This document shows positions 56,504 through 64,000 of a stretch of DNA of 64,000 bases, piece by piece. Position 1 is the stretch's first letter; every line of letters starts with the position of its first letter. The notes beneath the pieces were generated by a model. It searched no databases. It had not been told where the DNA came from and worked only from the letters and a program-made list of their open reading frames with translations. The DNA is from Limnohabitans sp. G3-2. Lineage in GTDB: Bacteria > Pseudomonadota > Gammaproteobacteria > Burkholderiales > Burkholderiaceae_C. The DNA is taken from the NCBI RefSeq assembly GCF_002778275.1, contig NZ_NESG01000006.1, positions 124,001-188,000 on the forward strand, read 5' to 3'. The position numbers were made by a program, and so were the translations under genes.

Positions 56504-58486
56504 ATGGCCACCCAATCAACTGTCAAAACCTCCAACGAGTACTCTGAAGGCTCGATCCGCGTCTTGAAGGGCCTGGAGCCCGTCAAGCAACGCCCGGGCA
56601 TGTACACCCGCACCGACAACCCCCTGCACATCATCCAAGAGGTGCTGGACAACGCCGCCGACGAGGCGCTGGCGGGGTACGGCAAAAAGATCAAAGTCAT
56701 CTTGCACGCCGATGGATCGGTCAGCATCGAAGACGATGGCCGGGGCATTCCCTTTGGCCTGCACCCCGAAGAAAACGCCCCGGTGATCGAGCTGGTCTTC
56801 ACCCGCTTGCATGCGGGCGGCAAATTCGACAAGGGCAAGGGCGGGGCGTACAGCTTCTCGGGCGGCCTGCATGGTGTCGGCGTGTCGGTGACCAACGCGC
56901 TGTCCAAACGCCTGGAAGCCACCAGCTACCGCGAAGGCCAAGTGGCCACCTTGGTGTTTTCGGGTGGCGACGTGAACGAGCCGCTGGTCAAACGCGGCGC
57001 AGCTGAGGGCGACCGCAAGCAAGGCACAACCGTGCGCGCCTGGCCCGACGCCAAATATTTCGAATCCAGCGCCCTTCCCATGAACGAGCTGACGCACCTG
57101 CTGCGCAGCAAAGCCGTGCTCATGCCGGGCGTGACCGTGACCTTGGTGAATGAAAAAACCAAGGAAACCCAGCAGTGGCAATACAAAGCCGGTCTGCGCG
57201 ACTACCTGACGCAGACCCTGAACGGCGACCCGGTCATCCCCCTGTTTGAAGGCGAAGGCTTTGCCGACGCCCACCACGACAGTTTTGCCGAAGGCGAGGG
57301 CGCTTCGTGGGCCGTGGCCTTCACCGAAGACGGCGCGCCGGTGCGCGAGAGCTATGTGAATTTGATCCCCACCAGCGCGGGCGGCACGCACGACAGCGGC
57401 TTGCGCGACGGCTTGTTCACCGCCGTCAAAAGCTTCATCGAGCTGCATGGCTTGCTGCCCAAGGGCGTCAAGCTCATGCCCGAAGACGTGTTCGCCCGGG
57501 CCAGCTACGTGCTCTCCGCCAAAGTGCTTGACCCGCAGTTTCAGGGCCAGATCAAGGAGCGCCTGAATTCGCGCGACGCGGTGCGCTTGGTGTCCAGCTT
57601 TGTGCGCCCGGCCTTGGAGTTGTGGCTGAACGAGCATGTGGATTACGGCAAAAAACTGGCGGAACTCGCCATCAAAGCCGCGCAAACCCGCCAGAAAGCG
57701 GGCCAGAAGGTGGAAAAGCGCAAGAGCTCCGGCGTGGCCGTGCTGCCCGGCAAACTGACCGATTGCGAGAGCAAAGACATCTTGCACAACGAGGTGTTTT
57801 TGGTCGAGGGCGACTCGGCCGGGGGCAGCGCCAAAATGGGCCGCAACAAAGAAAGCCAGGCCATCTTGCCCCTGCGCGGCAAGGTGCTCAACACCTGGGA
57901 AGTGGACCGCGACCGCCTGTTTGCCAACAACGAAATCCACGACATTTCGGTGGCCATTGGCGTGGACCCGCACGGCCCCAACGACACGCCCGACATGAGC
58001 AACCTGCGCTACGGCAAGGTGTGCATCTTGTCGGACGCGGACGTGGACGGCTCGCACATCCAGGTGCTCTTGCTGACTTTGTTTTTCCGCCACTTCCCCA
58101 AGCTGATCGAAGCCGGGCACCTGTATGTGGCGCGGCCGCCGCTGTTCCGCGTCGATGCGCCGGCCCGCGGCAAAAAGCCCGCGTCCAAAGCCTACGCGCT
58201 GGACGATGGGGAGTTGAGCGCCATCATCGACAAGCTGCGCAAAGACGGTGTGAAAGAGGGCGGCTGGAGCATCAGCCGCTTCAAGGGATTGGGCGAGATG
58301 AGTGCCGAGCAGCTGTGGGACACCACGCTCAACCCCGACACGCGCCGCCTGCTGCCCATCGAGTTGGGCCCCTTGGACAACGCGGGCACTGAAAACCTCA
58401 TGACCCAGCTCATGGGCAAAGGCGAAGCCGCCGCCCGCCGCGAGCTGATGGAACTGCACGGCGACAGCATCGACATCGACGTTTGA
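56504..58486 (+). CDS. parE: DNA topoisomerase IV subunit B
   Basis: A 660-residue ATPase subunit that with ParC unlinks replicated chromosomes. The GHKL motifs are EVLDNAADEAL, EDDGRGIPFG and GGLHGVGVSVTNALS. The TOPRIM part has LVEGDSAGGSAKMGR and DADVDGSHI. The size fits ParE rather than GyrB, and parC follows directly, 86 bases later. The ATG at 56504 (MATQSTVKTSNEYS) was chosen; the frame is open upstream without homology. Confidence 0.96.
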   Translation: MATQSTVKTSNEYSEGSIRVLKGLEPVKQRPGMYTRTDNPLHIIQEVLDNAADEALAGYGKKIKVILHADGSVSIEDDGRGIPFGLHPEENAPVIELVFTRLHAGGKFDKGKGGAYSFSGGLHGVGVSVTNALSKRLEATSYREGQVATLVFSGGDVNEPLVKRGAAEGDRKQGTTVRAWPDAKYFESSALPMNELTHLLRSKAVLMPGVTVTLVNEKTKETQQWQYKAGLRDYLTQTLNGDPVIPLFEGEGFADAHHDSFAEGEGASWAVAFTEDGAPVRESYVNLIPTSAGGTHDSGLRDGLFTAVKSFIELHGLLPKGVKLMPEDVFARASYVLSAKVLDPQFQGQIKERLNSRDAVRLVSSFVRPALELWLNEHVDYGKKLAELAIKAAQTRQKAGQKVEKRKSSGVAVLPGKLTDCESKDILHNEVFLVEGDSAGGSAKMGRNKESQAILPLRGKVLNTWEVDRDRLFANNEIHDISVAIGVDPHGPNDTPDMSNLRYGKVCILSDADVDGSHIQVLLLTLFFRHFPKLIEAGHLYVARPPLFRVDAPARGKKPASKAYALDDGELSAIIDKLRKDGVKEGGWSISRFKGLGEMSAEQLWDTTLNPDTRRLLPIELGPLDNAGTENLMTQLMGKGEAAARRELMELHGDSIDIDV

Positions 58487-58491
58487 ATTTC

Positions 58492-58562
58492 TTGTAGGTC
58501 GGAGCTTGAGCTCCGACAAATGTGTGCGCACCCCACGTCGGAGCTCAAGCTCCGACCTACAA
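58492..58562. repeat. Nested palindrome between parE and parC
   Basis: Two perfect 26-base arms (58492-58517 and 58537-58562) form an inverted repeat around a 19-base spacer. Each arm is TTGTAGG-like head plus its own palindrome (GTCGGAGCT-TG-AGCTCCGAC). The head-outward plan copies the arrays at 38.8-42.6 kb, with a different stem. It occupies nearly the whole 86-base gap. Confidence 0.92.
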
Positions 58563-58572
58563 AACCATTGAC

Positions 58573-60936
58573 ATGACCACTGAGCTCTTAACCCCCGAAC
58601 CCACCGCCGCGCCTGAAGGCGACCACCTGGGCGCCTACGCCCAGCGCGCCTACCTGGAATACGCGCTGTCGGTCGTCAAAGGCCGCGCCTTGCCCGATGT
58701 GTGCGACGGCCAAAAGCCGGTGCAGCGGCGCATTTTGTATTCGATGGACCGCATGGGCTTGTCCTACAGCGGCCCGAACAACAACACCGCGGCCAAGCCG
58801 GTCAAAAGCGCCCGTGTGGTGGGCGATGTGCTGGGCCGCTACCACCCGCACGGCGACACGGCGGCGTACGACGCGCTGGTGCGCATGGCGCAAGACTTCT
58901 CGCAGCGCTATCCACTGATTGATGGGCAAGGCAATTTCGGCTCGCGCGACGGCGACGGCGCCGCCGCCATGCGTTACACCGAAGCGCGGCTGTCGCGCAT
59001 CACCAGCTTGCTGCTGGACGAGATCGACATGGGCACGGTGGACTTCATCCCCAACTACGACGGCTCCACCGAAGAGCCGCGCCAGTTGCCCGCCCGATTG
59101 CCGTTCAGCCTGCTCAACGGTGCCAGCGGCATTGCCGTGGGCCTGGCCACCGAGATCCCCAGCCACAACCTGCGCGAAGTGGCCGACGCCTGCGTGGCCT
59201 TGATCAAAAACGACAAGCTGAGCGACAGCGAGCTGATGGCCATCCTCCCCGGCCCCGACTACCCCGGTGGCGGCCAGATCATCAGCCCGGCCAGCGACAT
59301 CGCCGACGCTTACCGCACCGGGCGCGGCAGCCTCAAAGTGCGCGCCCGCTGGAAGATCGAAGACCTTGCCCGCGGGCAATGGCAACTGGTGGTGACCGAG
59401 CTGCCGCAGGGCGTGAGCTCGCAGCGCGTGCTCGAAGAAATCGAAGAACTCACCAACCCCAAGGTCAAGGCCGGCAAAAAAGCGCTCAGCGCCGATCAGG
59501 TCCTGCTCAAAGCCAGCATTCTGAATGTGCTGGACGTGGTGCGTGACGAGTCCAGCAAAGACGCGGCCGTGCGCCTGGTGTTCGAGCCCAAAACCAGCCG
59601 CATTGAACAGCAAGAACTCATCACTGCTTTGCTGGCCCACACCAGCCTGGAAACGTCTGCGCCGATCAACATGACCTCGGTGGGCATTGACGGCAAGCCC
59701 ATCCAGAAGTCGCTGCGCCAGATGCTGGTGGAGTGGATCAGCTTCCGCCAGACCACCATCACCCGACGCAGCCAGCACCGCTTGAACAAGGTGCTGGACC
59801 GCATCCATATTTTGGAAGGCCGCCAGCTGGTCTTGCTCAACATCGACGAGGTGATCCGCATCATCCGCCACAGCGACGAGCCCAAGCCCGCGCTGATCGA
59901 GGCCTTCCAACTCAGCGACCGCCAAGCCGAAGACATCCTGGAGATTCGCCTGCGCCAACTGGCCCGGCTCGAAGCCATCAAGATCGAGCAAGAGCTGAGC
60001 GAACTGCGGGGTGAACAGGGCAAGCTCGAGGAGATTTTGGGCAGCCCCGCCGCGCTGCGCCGTCTGATGGTCAAGGAGATCGAACAGGATGCCAAAACCT
60101 TTGCCGACCCGCGCCGCACGCTGATCCAGGAAGAGAAAAAAGCCGTGGCCGAGGTCAAGGTGGTGGACGAGCCCGTGACGGTGGTCGTGTCTGAAAAGGG
60201 TTGGGTACGCGCCCGCACCGGCCACGGCCACGACGCCACCAGCTTCGCCTTCAAGGCGGGCGACGGTTTGTATGGCACCTTCGAATGCCGCACGGTAGAT
60301 ACGCTGCTGATTTTTGGCAGCAACGGGCGCATCTACAGCGTGCCCGTGGCCACACTGCCCGGCGCACGCGGTGACGGCCAGCCGGTGACCACGCTGATCG
60401 AGCTCGAACCCACCACGCAAATTGCCCATTACTTCGCAGGCCCGGCCCAAGCCACGCTGCTGTTGAGCGGCTCGGGCGGCTACGGCTTCTTGGCTTCGGT
60501 CGAGAACATGATTTCCCGCAACAAAGCAGGCAAGGCCTTCATCAGCCTGGGTGAGGGCGAAACCGTCTGCGCCCCCAGCCATGTGAGCGGCAGCAGTGCC
60601 ACCGTGCCCGCGGACAAACAGCCCATGCCCGCCGCCAACAGTGTGTGCTGTGCCAGCACGGGCGGCCGTGTGCTGAGCTTTGAGATCGGTGAACTCAAAA
60701 CCATGGAAAAAGGTGGCCGGGGCCTGATGCTCATTGACCTCGAAGCCAAAGACACCTTGGCCGGTGCTGCGGCCTACACGCGCAGCGTCAAGATCGCGGG
60801 CATCGGCCGCGGCGGCAAGGAGCGCGAAGAAACGCTGGAGATCCGCAGCCTGAACAACGCCAAAGTGGCGCGCGCCAAAAAGGGCAAAGTCGCCGATTTG
60901 GGCTTCAAGCCGAACCGGGTCTCGCGGGTGGAGTGA
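58573..60936 (+). CDS. parC: DNA topoisomerase IV subunit A
   Basis: A 787-residue DNA-cleaving subunit. The N-terminal [20 protein letters not shown] segment, [20 protein letters not shown] and the active-site tyrosine in [11 protein letters not shown] are visible, followed by a beta-pinwheel C-terminal domain. The ATG at 58573 ([10 protein letters not shown]) was chosen. It is downstream of parE with the nested palindrome between, which could lower or uncouple its expression. Confidence 0.96.
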   Translation: MTTELLTPEPTAAPEGDHLGAYAQRAYLEYALSVVKGRALPDVCDGQKPVQRRILYSMDRMGLSYSGPNNNTAAKPVKSARVVGDVLGRYHPHGDTAAYDALVRMAQDFSQRYPLIDGQGNFGSRDGDGAAAMRYTEARLSRITSLLLDEIDMGTVDFIPNYDGSTEEPRQLPARLPFSLLNGASGIAVGLATEIPSHNLREVADACVALIKNDKLSDSELMAILPGPDYPGGGQIISPASDIADAYRTGRGSLKVRARWKIEDLARGQWQLVVTELPQGVSSQRVLEEIEELTNPKVKAGKKALSADQVLLKASILNVLDVVRDESSKDAAVRLVFEPKTSRIEQQELITALLAHTSLETSAPINMTSVGIDGKPIQKSLRQMLVEWISFRQTTITRRSQHRLNKVLDRIHILEGRQLVLLNIDEVIRIIRHSDEPKPALIEAFQLSDRQAEDILEIRLRQLARLEAIKIEQELSELRGEQGKLEEILGSPAALRRLMVKEIEQDAKTFADPRRTLIQEEKKAVAEVKVVDEPVTVVVSEKGWVRARTGHGHDATSFAFKAGDGLYGTFECRTVDTLLIFGSNGRIYSVPVATLPGARGDGQPVTTLIELEPTTQIAHYFAGPAQATLLLSGSGGYGFLASVENMISRNKAGKAFISLGEGETVCAPSHVSGSSATVPADKQPMPAANSVCCASTGGRVLSFEIGELKTMEKGGRGLMLIDLEAKDTLAGAAAYTRSVKIAGIGRGGKEREETLEIRSLNNAKVARAKKGKVADLGFKPNRVSRVE

Positions 60937-60960
60937 TCCGGGTGGGGTGATGCTTTTTTC

Positions 60961-61045
60961 AGCACACCCCGCCAGCCCTTGCCGGGCGCGGCTTTGGGGG
61001 CTTGTCCCTGCACTTGTCCACAGCTTTGGGCACGGGGTTTGGGGA
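60961..61045. repeat. 85-bp direct repeat, copy 1
   Basis: Begins AGCACACCCCGCCAGCCC and ends GGGGTTTGGGGA. It matches copy 2 at 61714-61798 with two mismatches. It lies between parC and the RelE-like gene (3' side of the latter). It contains a TTGTCCACA sequence that resembles a DnaA box with one change. Confidence 0.95.
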
Positions 61046-61053
61046 CATTTGTG

Positions 61054-61329
61054 TCAATAAACCGCGTCGTGGTCACCCACATTGATGGGGATGATGGTCT
61101 GATCTTGAATCAGAAGCTCCAAAGTGATGCGGTAAGACAGGTTGATGGACACCGAATGCAGGCCGCTCAGTCGCCCTGACAGGGCATGCAAGCGCAGCGA
61201 GGGGTGTTGCGGGTTGAGCTCAAGCAAAGCCAAGGTTTTGGCGTACTGTGAACGAAGCTCGGGATGCCGCCTGATGAAACGCACAGCCCGGCGCATGTAG
61301 GCGTCGGTAAAGACCAGTGAGTAGGGCAT
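61054..61329 (-). CDS. RelE/YafQ-like mRNA interferase toxin
   Basis: A 91-residue toxin. The fold is suggested by the helix-rich start (DAYMRRAVRFIRRHPELRSQY) and the C-terminal strands with GRLSGLHSVSINLSYRI, typical of the RelE superfamily. Active-site residues cannot be confirmed by eye. It is encoded 22 bases after a Phd/YefM-like antitoxin on the same strand. Confidence 0.78.
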   Translation of the reverse strand: MPYSLVFTDAYMRRAVRFIRRHPELRSQYAKTLALLELNPQHPSLRLHALSGRLSGLHSVSINLSYRITLELLIQDQTIIPINVGDHDAVY

Positions 61330-61351
61330 GCCGTTTGAGCAGCTCGTCGTC

Positions 61352-61624
61352 TCAGTGCGATGGCTTGCGCAGCAGGGCGTCCAGACGGGCCATGTGGTCT
61401 TCGGCGCTTTCTTGTCGGGCTCGGCCAGCGGCCAGGTCGGCCCGGCTCTGCATCAAGGCGGCTTCCAACTCGCATTCGCGCAGGTAGTGGTACTGCGCCA
61501 TGTCCATCACCACAAACCGGTCTTTGCCCCGCACCGAAATGGTGGCTTCGGTTTGCGCAGTCAAAGCCGACTCGATCGCAGCAATGCCGCGCACTTTGAG
61601 ATCGTTGGCCGTCAGTTGGGACAT
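61352..61624 (-). CDS. Phd/YefM-like antitoxin
   Basis: A 90-residue antitoxin. The N-terminal part SQLTANDLKVRGIAAIESAL and SVRGKDRFVVMDMAQYHYLRE resembles Phd/YefM repressors, and the C-terminal tail is charged and likely unstructured when unbound. The ATG at 61624 was chosen. The same frame is open for 64 more codons upstream to an ATG at 61816, through the 85-bp repeat, so a longer protein is possible. Upstream inverted repeats at 61660 and 61698 are candidate operators. Confidence 0.76.
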   Translation of the reverse strand: MSQLTANDLKVRGIAAIESALTAQTEATISVRGKDRFVVMDMAQYHYLRECELEAALMQSRADLAAGRARQESAEDHMARLDALLRKPSH

Positions 61625-61659
61625 GGTGGTGGGCGTGCGTTTTGAAAAAACGTTATTTT

Positions 61660-61679
61660 CAATGCGGTTAAGCGCATTG
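61660..61679. promoter_or_regulatory. Inverted repeat upstream of the Phd-like antitoxin
   Basis: CAATGCG-(6)-CGCATTG, 35 bases before the antitoxin ATG on its strand. The position fits an autoregulatory operator of the toxin-antitoxin pair. Confidence 0.45.
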
Positions 61680-61697
61680 TCAATGGTGCGATTGAGG

Positions 61698-61720
61698 GTG
61701 TGCTCAACGATTGAGCACAC
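61698..61720. promoter_or_regulatory. Second inverted repeat upstream of the Phd-like antitoxin
   Basis: GTGTGCTCAA-CGA-TTGAGCACAC, ten-base perfect arms, touching the start of 85-bp repeat copy 2. It may be a second operator or the scar of a recombination event. Confidence 0.45.
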
Positions 61721-61798
61721 CCCGCCAACCCTTGCCGGGCGCGGCTTTGGCGGCTTGTCCCTGCACTTGTCCACAGCTTTGGGCACGGGGTTTGGGGA
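61714..61798. repeat. 85-bp direct repeat, copy 2
   Basis: Matches copy 1 (60961-61045) at 83 of 85 positions, 753 bases away and in the same orientation. Between the copies lies the complete RelE/Phd-like pair. Its right end holds a TTGGGG -35-like sequence that could serve vapB (TATACT at 61816-61821). Confidence 0.95.
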
Positions 61799-61848
61799 TT
61801 CTTTGGGTGTTGCCATATACTTATGTCATATCCCAAAATGAGGCCGCC

Positions 61849-62082
61849 ATGACCATCACCACCGTCTTCACCAACAACCGTTCGCAAGCCATCCGACTGC
61901 CTGCGGATTTGCGCTTGCCTGAGGATGTCAAAAAGGTGGAGGTGCGTGCCCGAGGTGCCGACCGGATCATCTCGCCAGTGGGGCATTCGTGGGACCAATT
62001 CTTCTTGAATGGACCCCAGGTCAGCGAAGACTTTTTGGCAGAACGTGCCTCGCAAACTCAGCCTGAGCGTGAGTCGCTCTGA
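61849..62082 (+). CDS. vapB: VapB-type antitoxin
   Basis: A 77-residue antitoxin. The N-terminal AbrB/VapB fold is shown by TTVFTNNRSQAIRLPADLRLP, and a C-terminal tail (WDQFFLNGPQVSEDFLAE) wraps the toxin in the family. The stop overlaps the vapC start (TGATG). A TATACT -10 lies 28 bases upstream. Confidence 0.87.
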   Translation: MTITTVFTNNRSQAIRLPADLRLPEDVKKVEVRARGADRIISPVGHSWDQFFLNGPQVSEDFLAERASQTQPERESL

Positions 62083-62492
62083 TGTTGAAGTACCTGCTCG
62101 ACACGAACATCGTGATCTACGTGGTCAAGCGTCGCCCTTTGGAAGTGTTGGCTCAGTTCAATGCCAACGCCGCTCGCATGGCGATTTCGGCGATCACTTT
62201 GTCAGAGCTCTACCACGGTGCTGAAAAAAGCGCCAAGGTCTCACAGAACCTGGAAGTGATCGAAGAGTTCGCCAGCCTGCTGGAGGTGCTGCCTTACACC
62301 GCCAAAGCTTCGCAGCATTACGGCGCTATCCGAAGCGACCTGGAAAAAGCAGGGCAGACCATTGGGGTCAACGATTTGCACATCGCAGCCCACGCCCGCA
62401 GCGAAGGGCTGGTGGTGGTGACCAACAACCTGTCCGAGTTCGCCCGCGTCCCGGGCTTGATGGTGGAGAACTGGGTGGGCTCGTTGAATTGA
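62082..62492 (+). CDS. vapC: VapC-type PIN-domain toxin
   Basis: A 136-residue PIN-domain ribonuclease. Acidic active-site residues are visible: LLDTNIVIY (first Asp), SELYHGAEKS (Glu), and NDLHIAAHA followed by VVTNN (later Asp/Asn). It probably cleaves initiator tRNA or similar RNA when released from VapB. It is translationally coupled to vapB. Confidence 0.9.
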   Translation: MLKYLLDTNIVIYVVKRRPLEVLAQFNANAARMAISAITLSELYHGAEKSAKVSQNLEVIEEFASLLEVLPYTAKASQHYGAIRSDLEKAGQTIGVNDLHIAAHARSEGLVVVTNNLSEFARVPGLMVENWVGSLN

Positions 62493-62511
62493 GGCCCAAC
62501 CCAGAGCCTGT

Positions 62512-63027
62512 TTAGCCCTGCGCACCCAGCAGGTAATCGATCTTGCCCACCTCCACACCGTTGTGGCGCAGGATGGTGTAGGCCGTGGTGATGTGGAAGT
62601 ACATATTGGGCAGCATCCAGCTGGTCAGGTAGTCCTGGCCTTGGAGGGTGCGGGTCTTGCCAGGGCCGGCGGGGAAAGTGATCTCTTTGTCCTCGGTGCC
62701 GTCGATGGCGGCGGCGGGAACGGTGGCGATGTAGGCCAGCGTTTTCTGGATGCGCTCTTGCAACTGGGCCAAGGTGGTTTCGGTGTCGTCGAACTTGGGC
62801 GCATCCACCCCGGACAGGCGGGCTACACCGTTCTTGACGGCGTCGCAGGCGATCAGCACCTGGCGCGTGAACGGGAACATATCGGGGGCAAGGCGGTAAG
62901 TGGTCAGCGCCGTGGGGTCAATCTTTTTGGCTTCGACAAACTGCTCGGCCTTGGCCAGGATGTGGCTCAGGTTGGTGAGCATGCGGGTGCAAACGGGCAA
63001 GCAGGCGCTGGACATGGAAATGTGCAT
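62512..63027 (-). CDS. DUF1993 family protein
   Basis: A 171-residue helical protein matching the DUF1993 pattern (MSSACLPVCTRMLTNLSHIL at the start, RLAPDMFPFTRQVLIACD in the middle and MYFHITTAYTILRHNGVE near the end). The fold resembles DinB-like four-helix bundles and may bind metal through the histidine at HITTAY. The function is unknown. It is on the same strand as the RidA and transglutaminase genes. Confidence 0.85.
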   Translation of the reverse strand: MHISMSSACLPVCTRMLTNLSHILAKAEQFVEAKKIDPTALTTYRLAPDMFPFTRQVLIACDAVKNGVARLSGVDAPKFDDTETTLAQLQERIQKTLAYIATVPAAAIDGTEDKEITFPAGPGKTRTLQGQDYLTSWMLPNMYFHITTAYTILRHNGVEVGKIDYLLGAQG

Positions 63028-63054
63028 GGGAGTCTCCGGTGGATACAGTGAAAT

Positions 63055-63513
63055 TCAGCCGATTTCGGCGATCAATTCGATTTCGACACAAGCGCCCATC
63101 GGGATTTGGGCGACGCCAAAAGCACTGCGGGCATGCGCGCCGACTTGTGGGCCAAACACCTGGCCCAGCAGTTCGCTGCAGCCGTTGGTGACCAGGTGCT
63201 GCTCGGTGAAGTCGCCGGTCGAGTTGACCAGGCTCATCACTTTGACGATGCGCTTGACCTTGTTCAGATCGCCCACGGCCGCATGCAGCGAGCCCATCAG
63301 GTCGATGGCCACGGCGCGAGCGGCTTGTTGGCCTTCGGCGGTGTCGATGTTTTTGCCCAGTTGGCCCACCCAGACTTTGCCGTCTTTTTTGGCGATATGA
63401 CCCGAGAGGAAAACCAAGTGGCCTGTTTGTACAAAAGGCACATAAGCCGCCGCGGGCACAGCCACAGGGGGCAGCTCAATGTTCAGGGATTTCAGGGTGT
63501 CGTAAACGCTCAT
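63055..63513 (-). CDS. RidA family protein
   Basis: A 152-residue trimeric protein of the YjgF/YER057c/UK114 superfamily. Conserved parts GHLVFLSGHIA and VKRIVKVMSLVNSTGDF are present. Archetypal RidA removes reactive enamine/imine intermediates, but the arginine of RidA proper is not seen in the final VEIELIAE, so this may be another subgroup. It overlaps the transglutaminase gene by 38 bases. Confidence 0.85.
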   Translation of the reverse strand: MSVYDTLKSLNIELPPVAVPAAAYVPFVQTGHLVFLSGHIAKKDGKVWVGQLGKNIDTAEGQQAARAVAIDLMGSLHAAVGDLNKVKRIVKVMSLVNSTGDFTEQHLVTNGCSELLGQVFGPQVGAHARSAFGVAQIPMGACVEIELIAEIG

Positions 63514-64000
63514 GGTCAGGGTCCTCTGGGGTCAAAAGAGGCTCCACTGTAACGCCAACCTCGAGCGTGTGGGCGCCGCCGCCTTGCAGCACACCGCGCA
63601 GCGGTGACACATCGGCGAAGTCACGCCCCACAGCCAGCCGCACGTAATCCTCGCCGGGGCTGGCCCAACCGCTGCGGTTGTTGGTGGGGTCCAGATCCAG
63701 CCAGCCTTGGCAGGCGTGGGTGGCCAGCTCGGGCAGGTACACCGAAGCCCAGGCATGCGTGGCATCACTGCCCACCAGCCGAGGCTGACCGGGGGGCGGC
63801 TGGGTCAGCAGGTAGCCGCTCACGTAGCGGGCCGGCAAGCCCAGCGAGCGCAGGCAGGCCAGCAAGATGTGGGCAAAGTCTTGGCACACACCGCGTTGTG
63901 CTTGCAGGGCTTCAAGGGCCGGGGTGTTGATGTCGGTGCTGGCCGACTCGTAGCGCAATTCGCTGTGCATGCGCGCAGTGAGCTCTTGGGCCGCTTGCAC
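63476..64000 (-). CDS. Transglutaminase-like protein, 3' part (partial)
   Basis: The start lies beyond the window. The visible 174 residues hold the transglutaminase core: Cys in GVCQDFAH, His in DATHAWASVYLP and Asp in GWLDLDPTNN. This family (often with an alpha-E or circularly permuted ATP-grasp partner) is usually a cysteine peptidase-like enzyme. The 38-base overlap with RidA suggests coupling. Confidence 0.85.
   Translation of the reverse strand: MQAAQELTARMHSELRYESASTDINTPALEALQAQRGVCQDFAHILLACLRSLGLPARYVSGYLLTQPPPGQPRLVGSDATHAWASVYLPELATHACQGWLDLDPTNNRSGWASPGEDYVRLAVGRDFADVSPLRGVLQGGGAHTLEVGVTVEPLLTPEDPDHERLRHPEIPEH

Noticed and set aside
61005-61030. DnaA-box-like TTGTCCACA in the 85-bp repeats as a replication origin
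   Set aside because: Single inexact boxes, no AT-rich unwinding region and no dnaA, gidA or parAB nearby.

Overview
The window looks like a chromosome segment of a betaproteobacterium of the order Burkholderiales, most likely family Comamonadaceae (a Limnohabitans/Rhodoferax-like relative). The pointers are the split nuoC/nuoD respiratory operon followed by DUF2818, NUDIX and DUF1178 genes, a GC-rich sequence with frequent TTG leucine codons, a full-length BamC, and an endonuclease-type MutL. This placement is inferred from gene content; no marker gene was compared. Almost every gene is ordinary chromosomal housekeeping. No phage, integron or insertion sequence was found.

Layout. 1-12 kb: nuoD (partial) to nuoN, the proton-pumping NADH dehydrogenase, followed by DUF2818, a NUDIX hydrolase, DUF1178 and arfB. 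14-20.4 kb: an envelope-glycan cluster with two paralogous SGNH esterases, an acyltransferase-3/SGNH fusion and a LysM-glucosaminidase. 20.4-21.4 kb: a gene fossil and an MNT-HEPN toxin-antitoxin pair. 21.4-26.4 kb: miaA, a Bcr/CflA exporter, mutL and a DedA protein. 26.4-32.6 kb: a divergent sugar locus (PfkB kinase, permease and binding protein facing ATPase, RbsD/FucU mutarotase, ROK regulator and transaldolase-like enzyme). 32.6-38.7 kb: amiC, tsaE, queG, an AEC transporter, a Bug-type binding protein and xerD. 38.7-42.6 kb: two palindromic-repeat arrays around a DUF455 gene, a gamma-carbonic anhydrase and hslO. 42.6-48.2 kb: a minus-strand run of pyrG, kdsA, DUF1330, eno, ftsB, pnuC and a NadR-like kinase. 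48.3-56.4 kb: coaBC, dut, SlyD-like FKBP, ribosomal-oxygenase-like cupin, a small lipoprotein, bamC, dapA, a methyltransferase and an MFS transporter. 56.5-61 kb: parE and parC. 61-62.5 kb: a RelE/Phd-like and a VapBC-like toxin-antitoxin module. 62.5-64 kb: DUF1993, RidA and a partial transglutaminase.

The most unusual content is a family of REP-like palindromes. Two versions share head, loop and tail but have different stems linked by three compensatory base-pair changes. They form a tandem array with an exact 105-bp period (41.8-42.55 kb) and a second irregular array (38.76-39.32 kb) whose edges have grown into a 16-bp minisatellite. They are scattered singly elsewhere and have entered reading frames, most strikingly the linker of mutL. 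A third palindrome type forms a nested inverted pair between parE and parC. Other points of interest are an 85-bp direct repeat flanking the RelE/Phd pair, an intra-operon terminator in the sugar locus, palindromes that supply a TACAAT-like -10 to both divergent genes, and several genes whose -10 box lies only 6-8 bases before the start codon.
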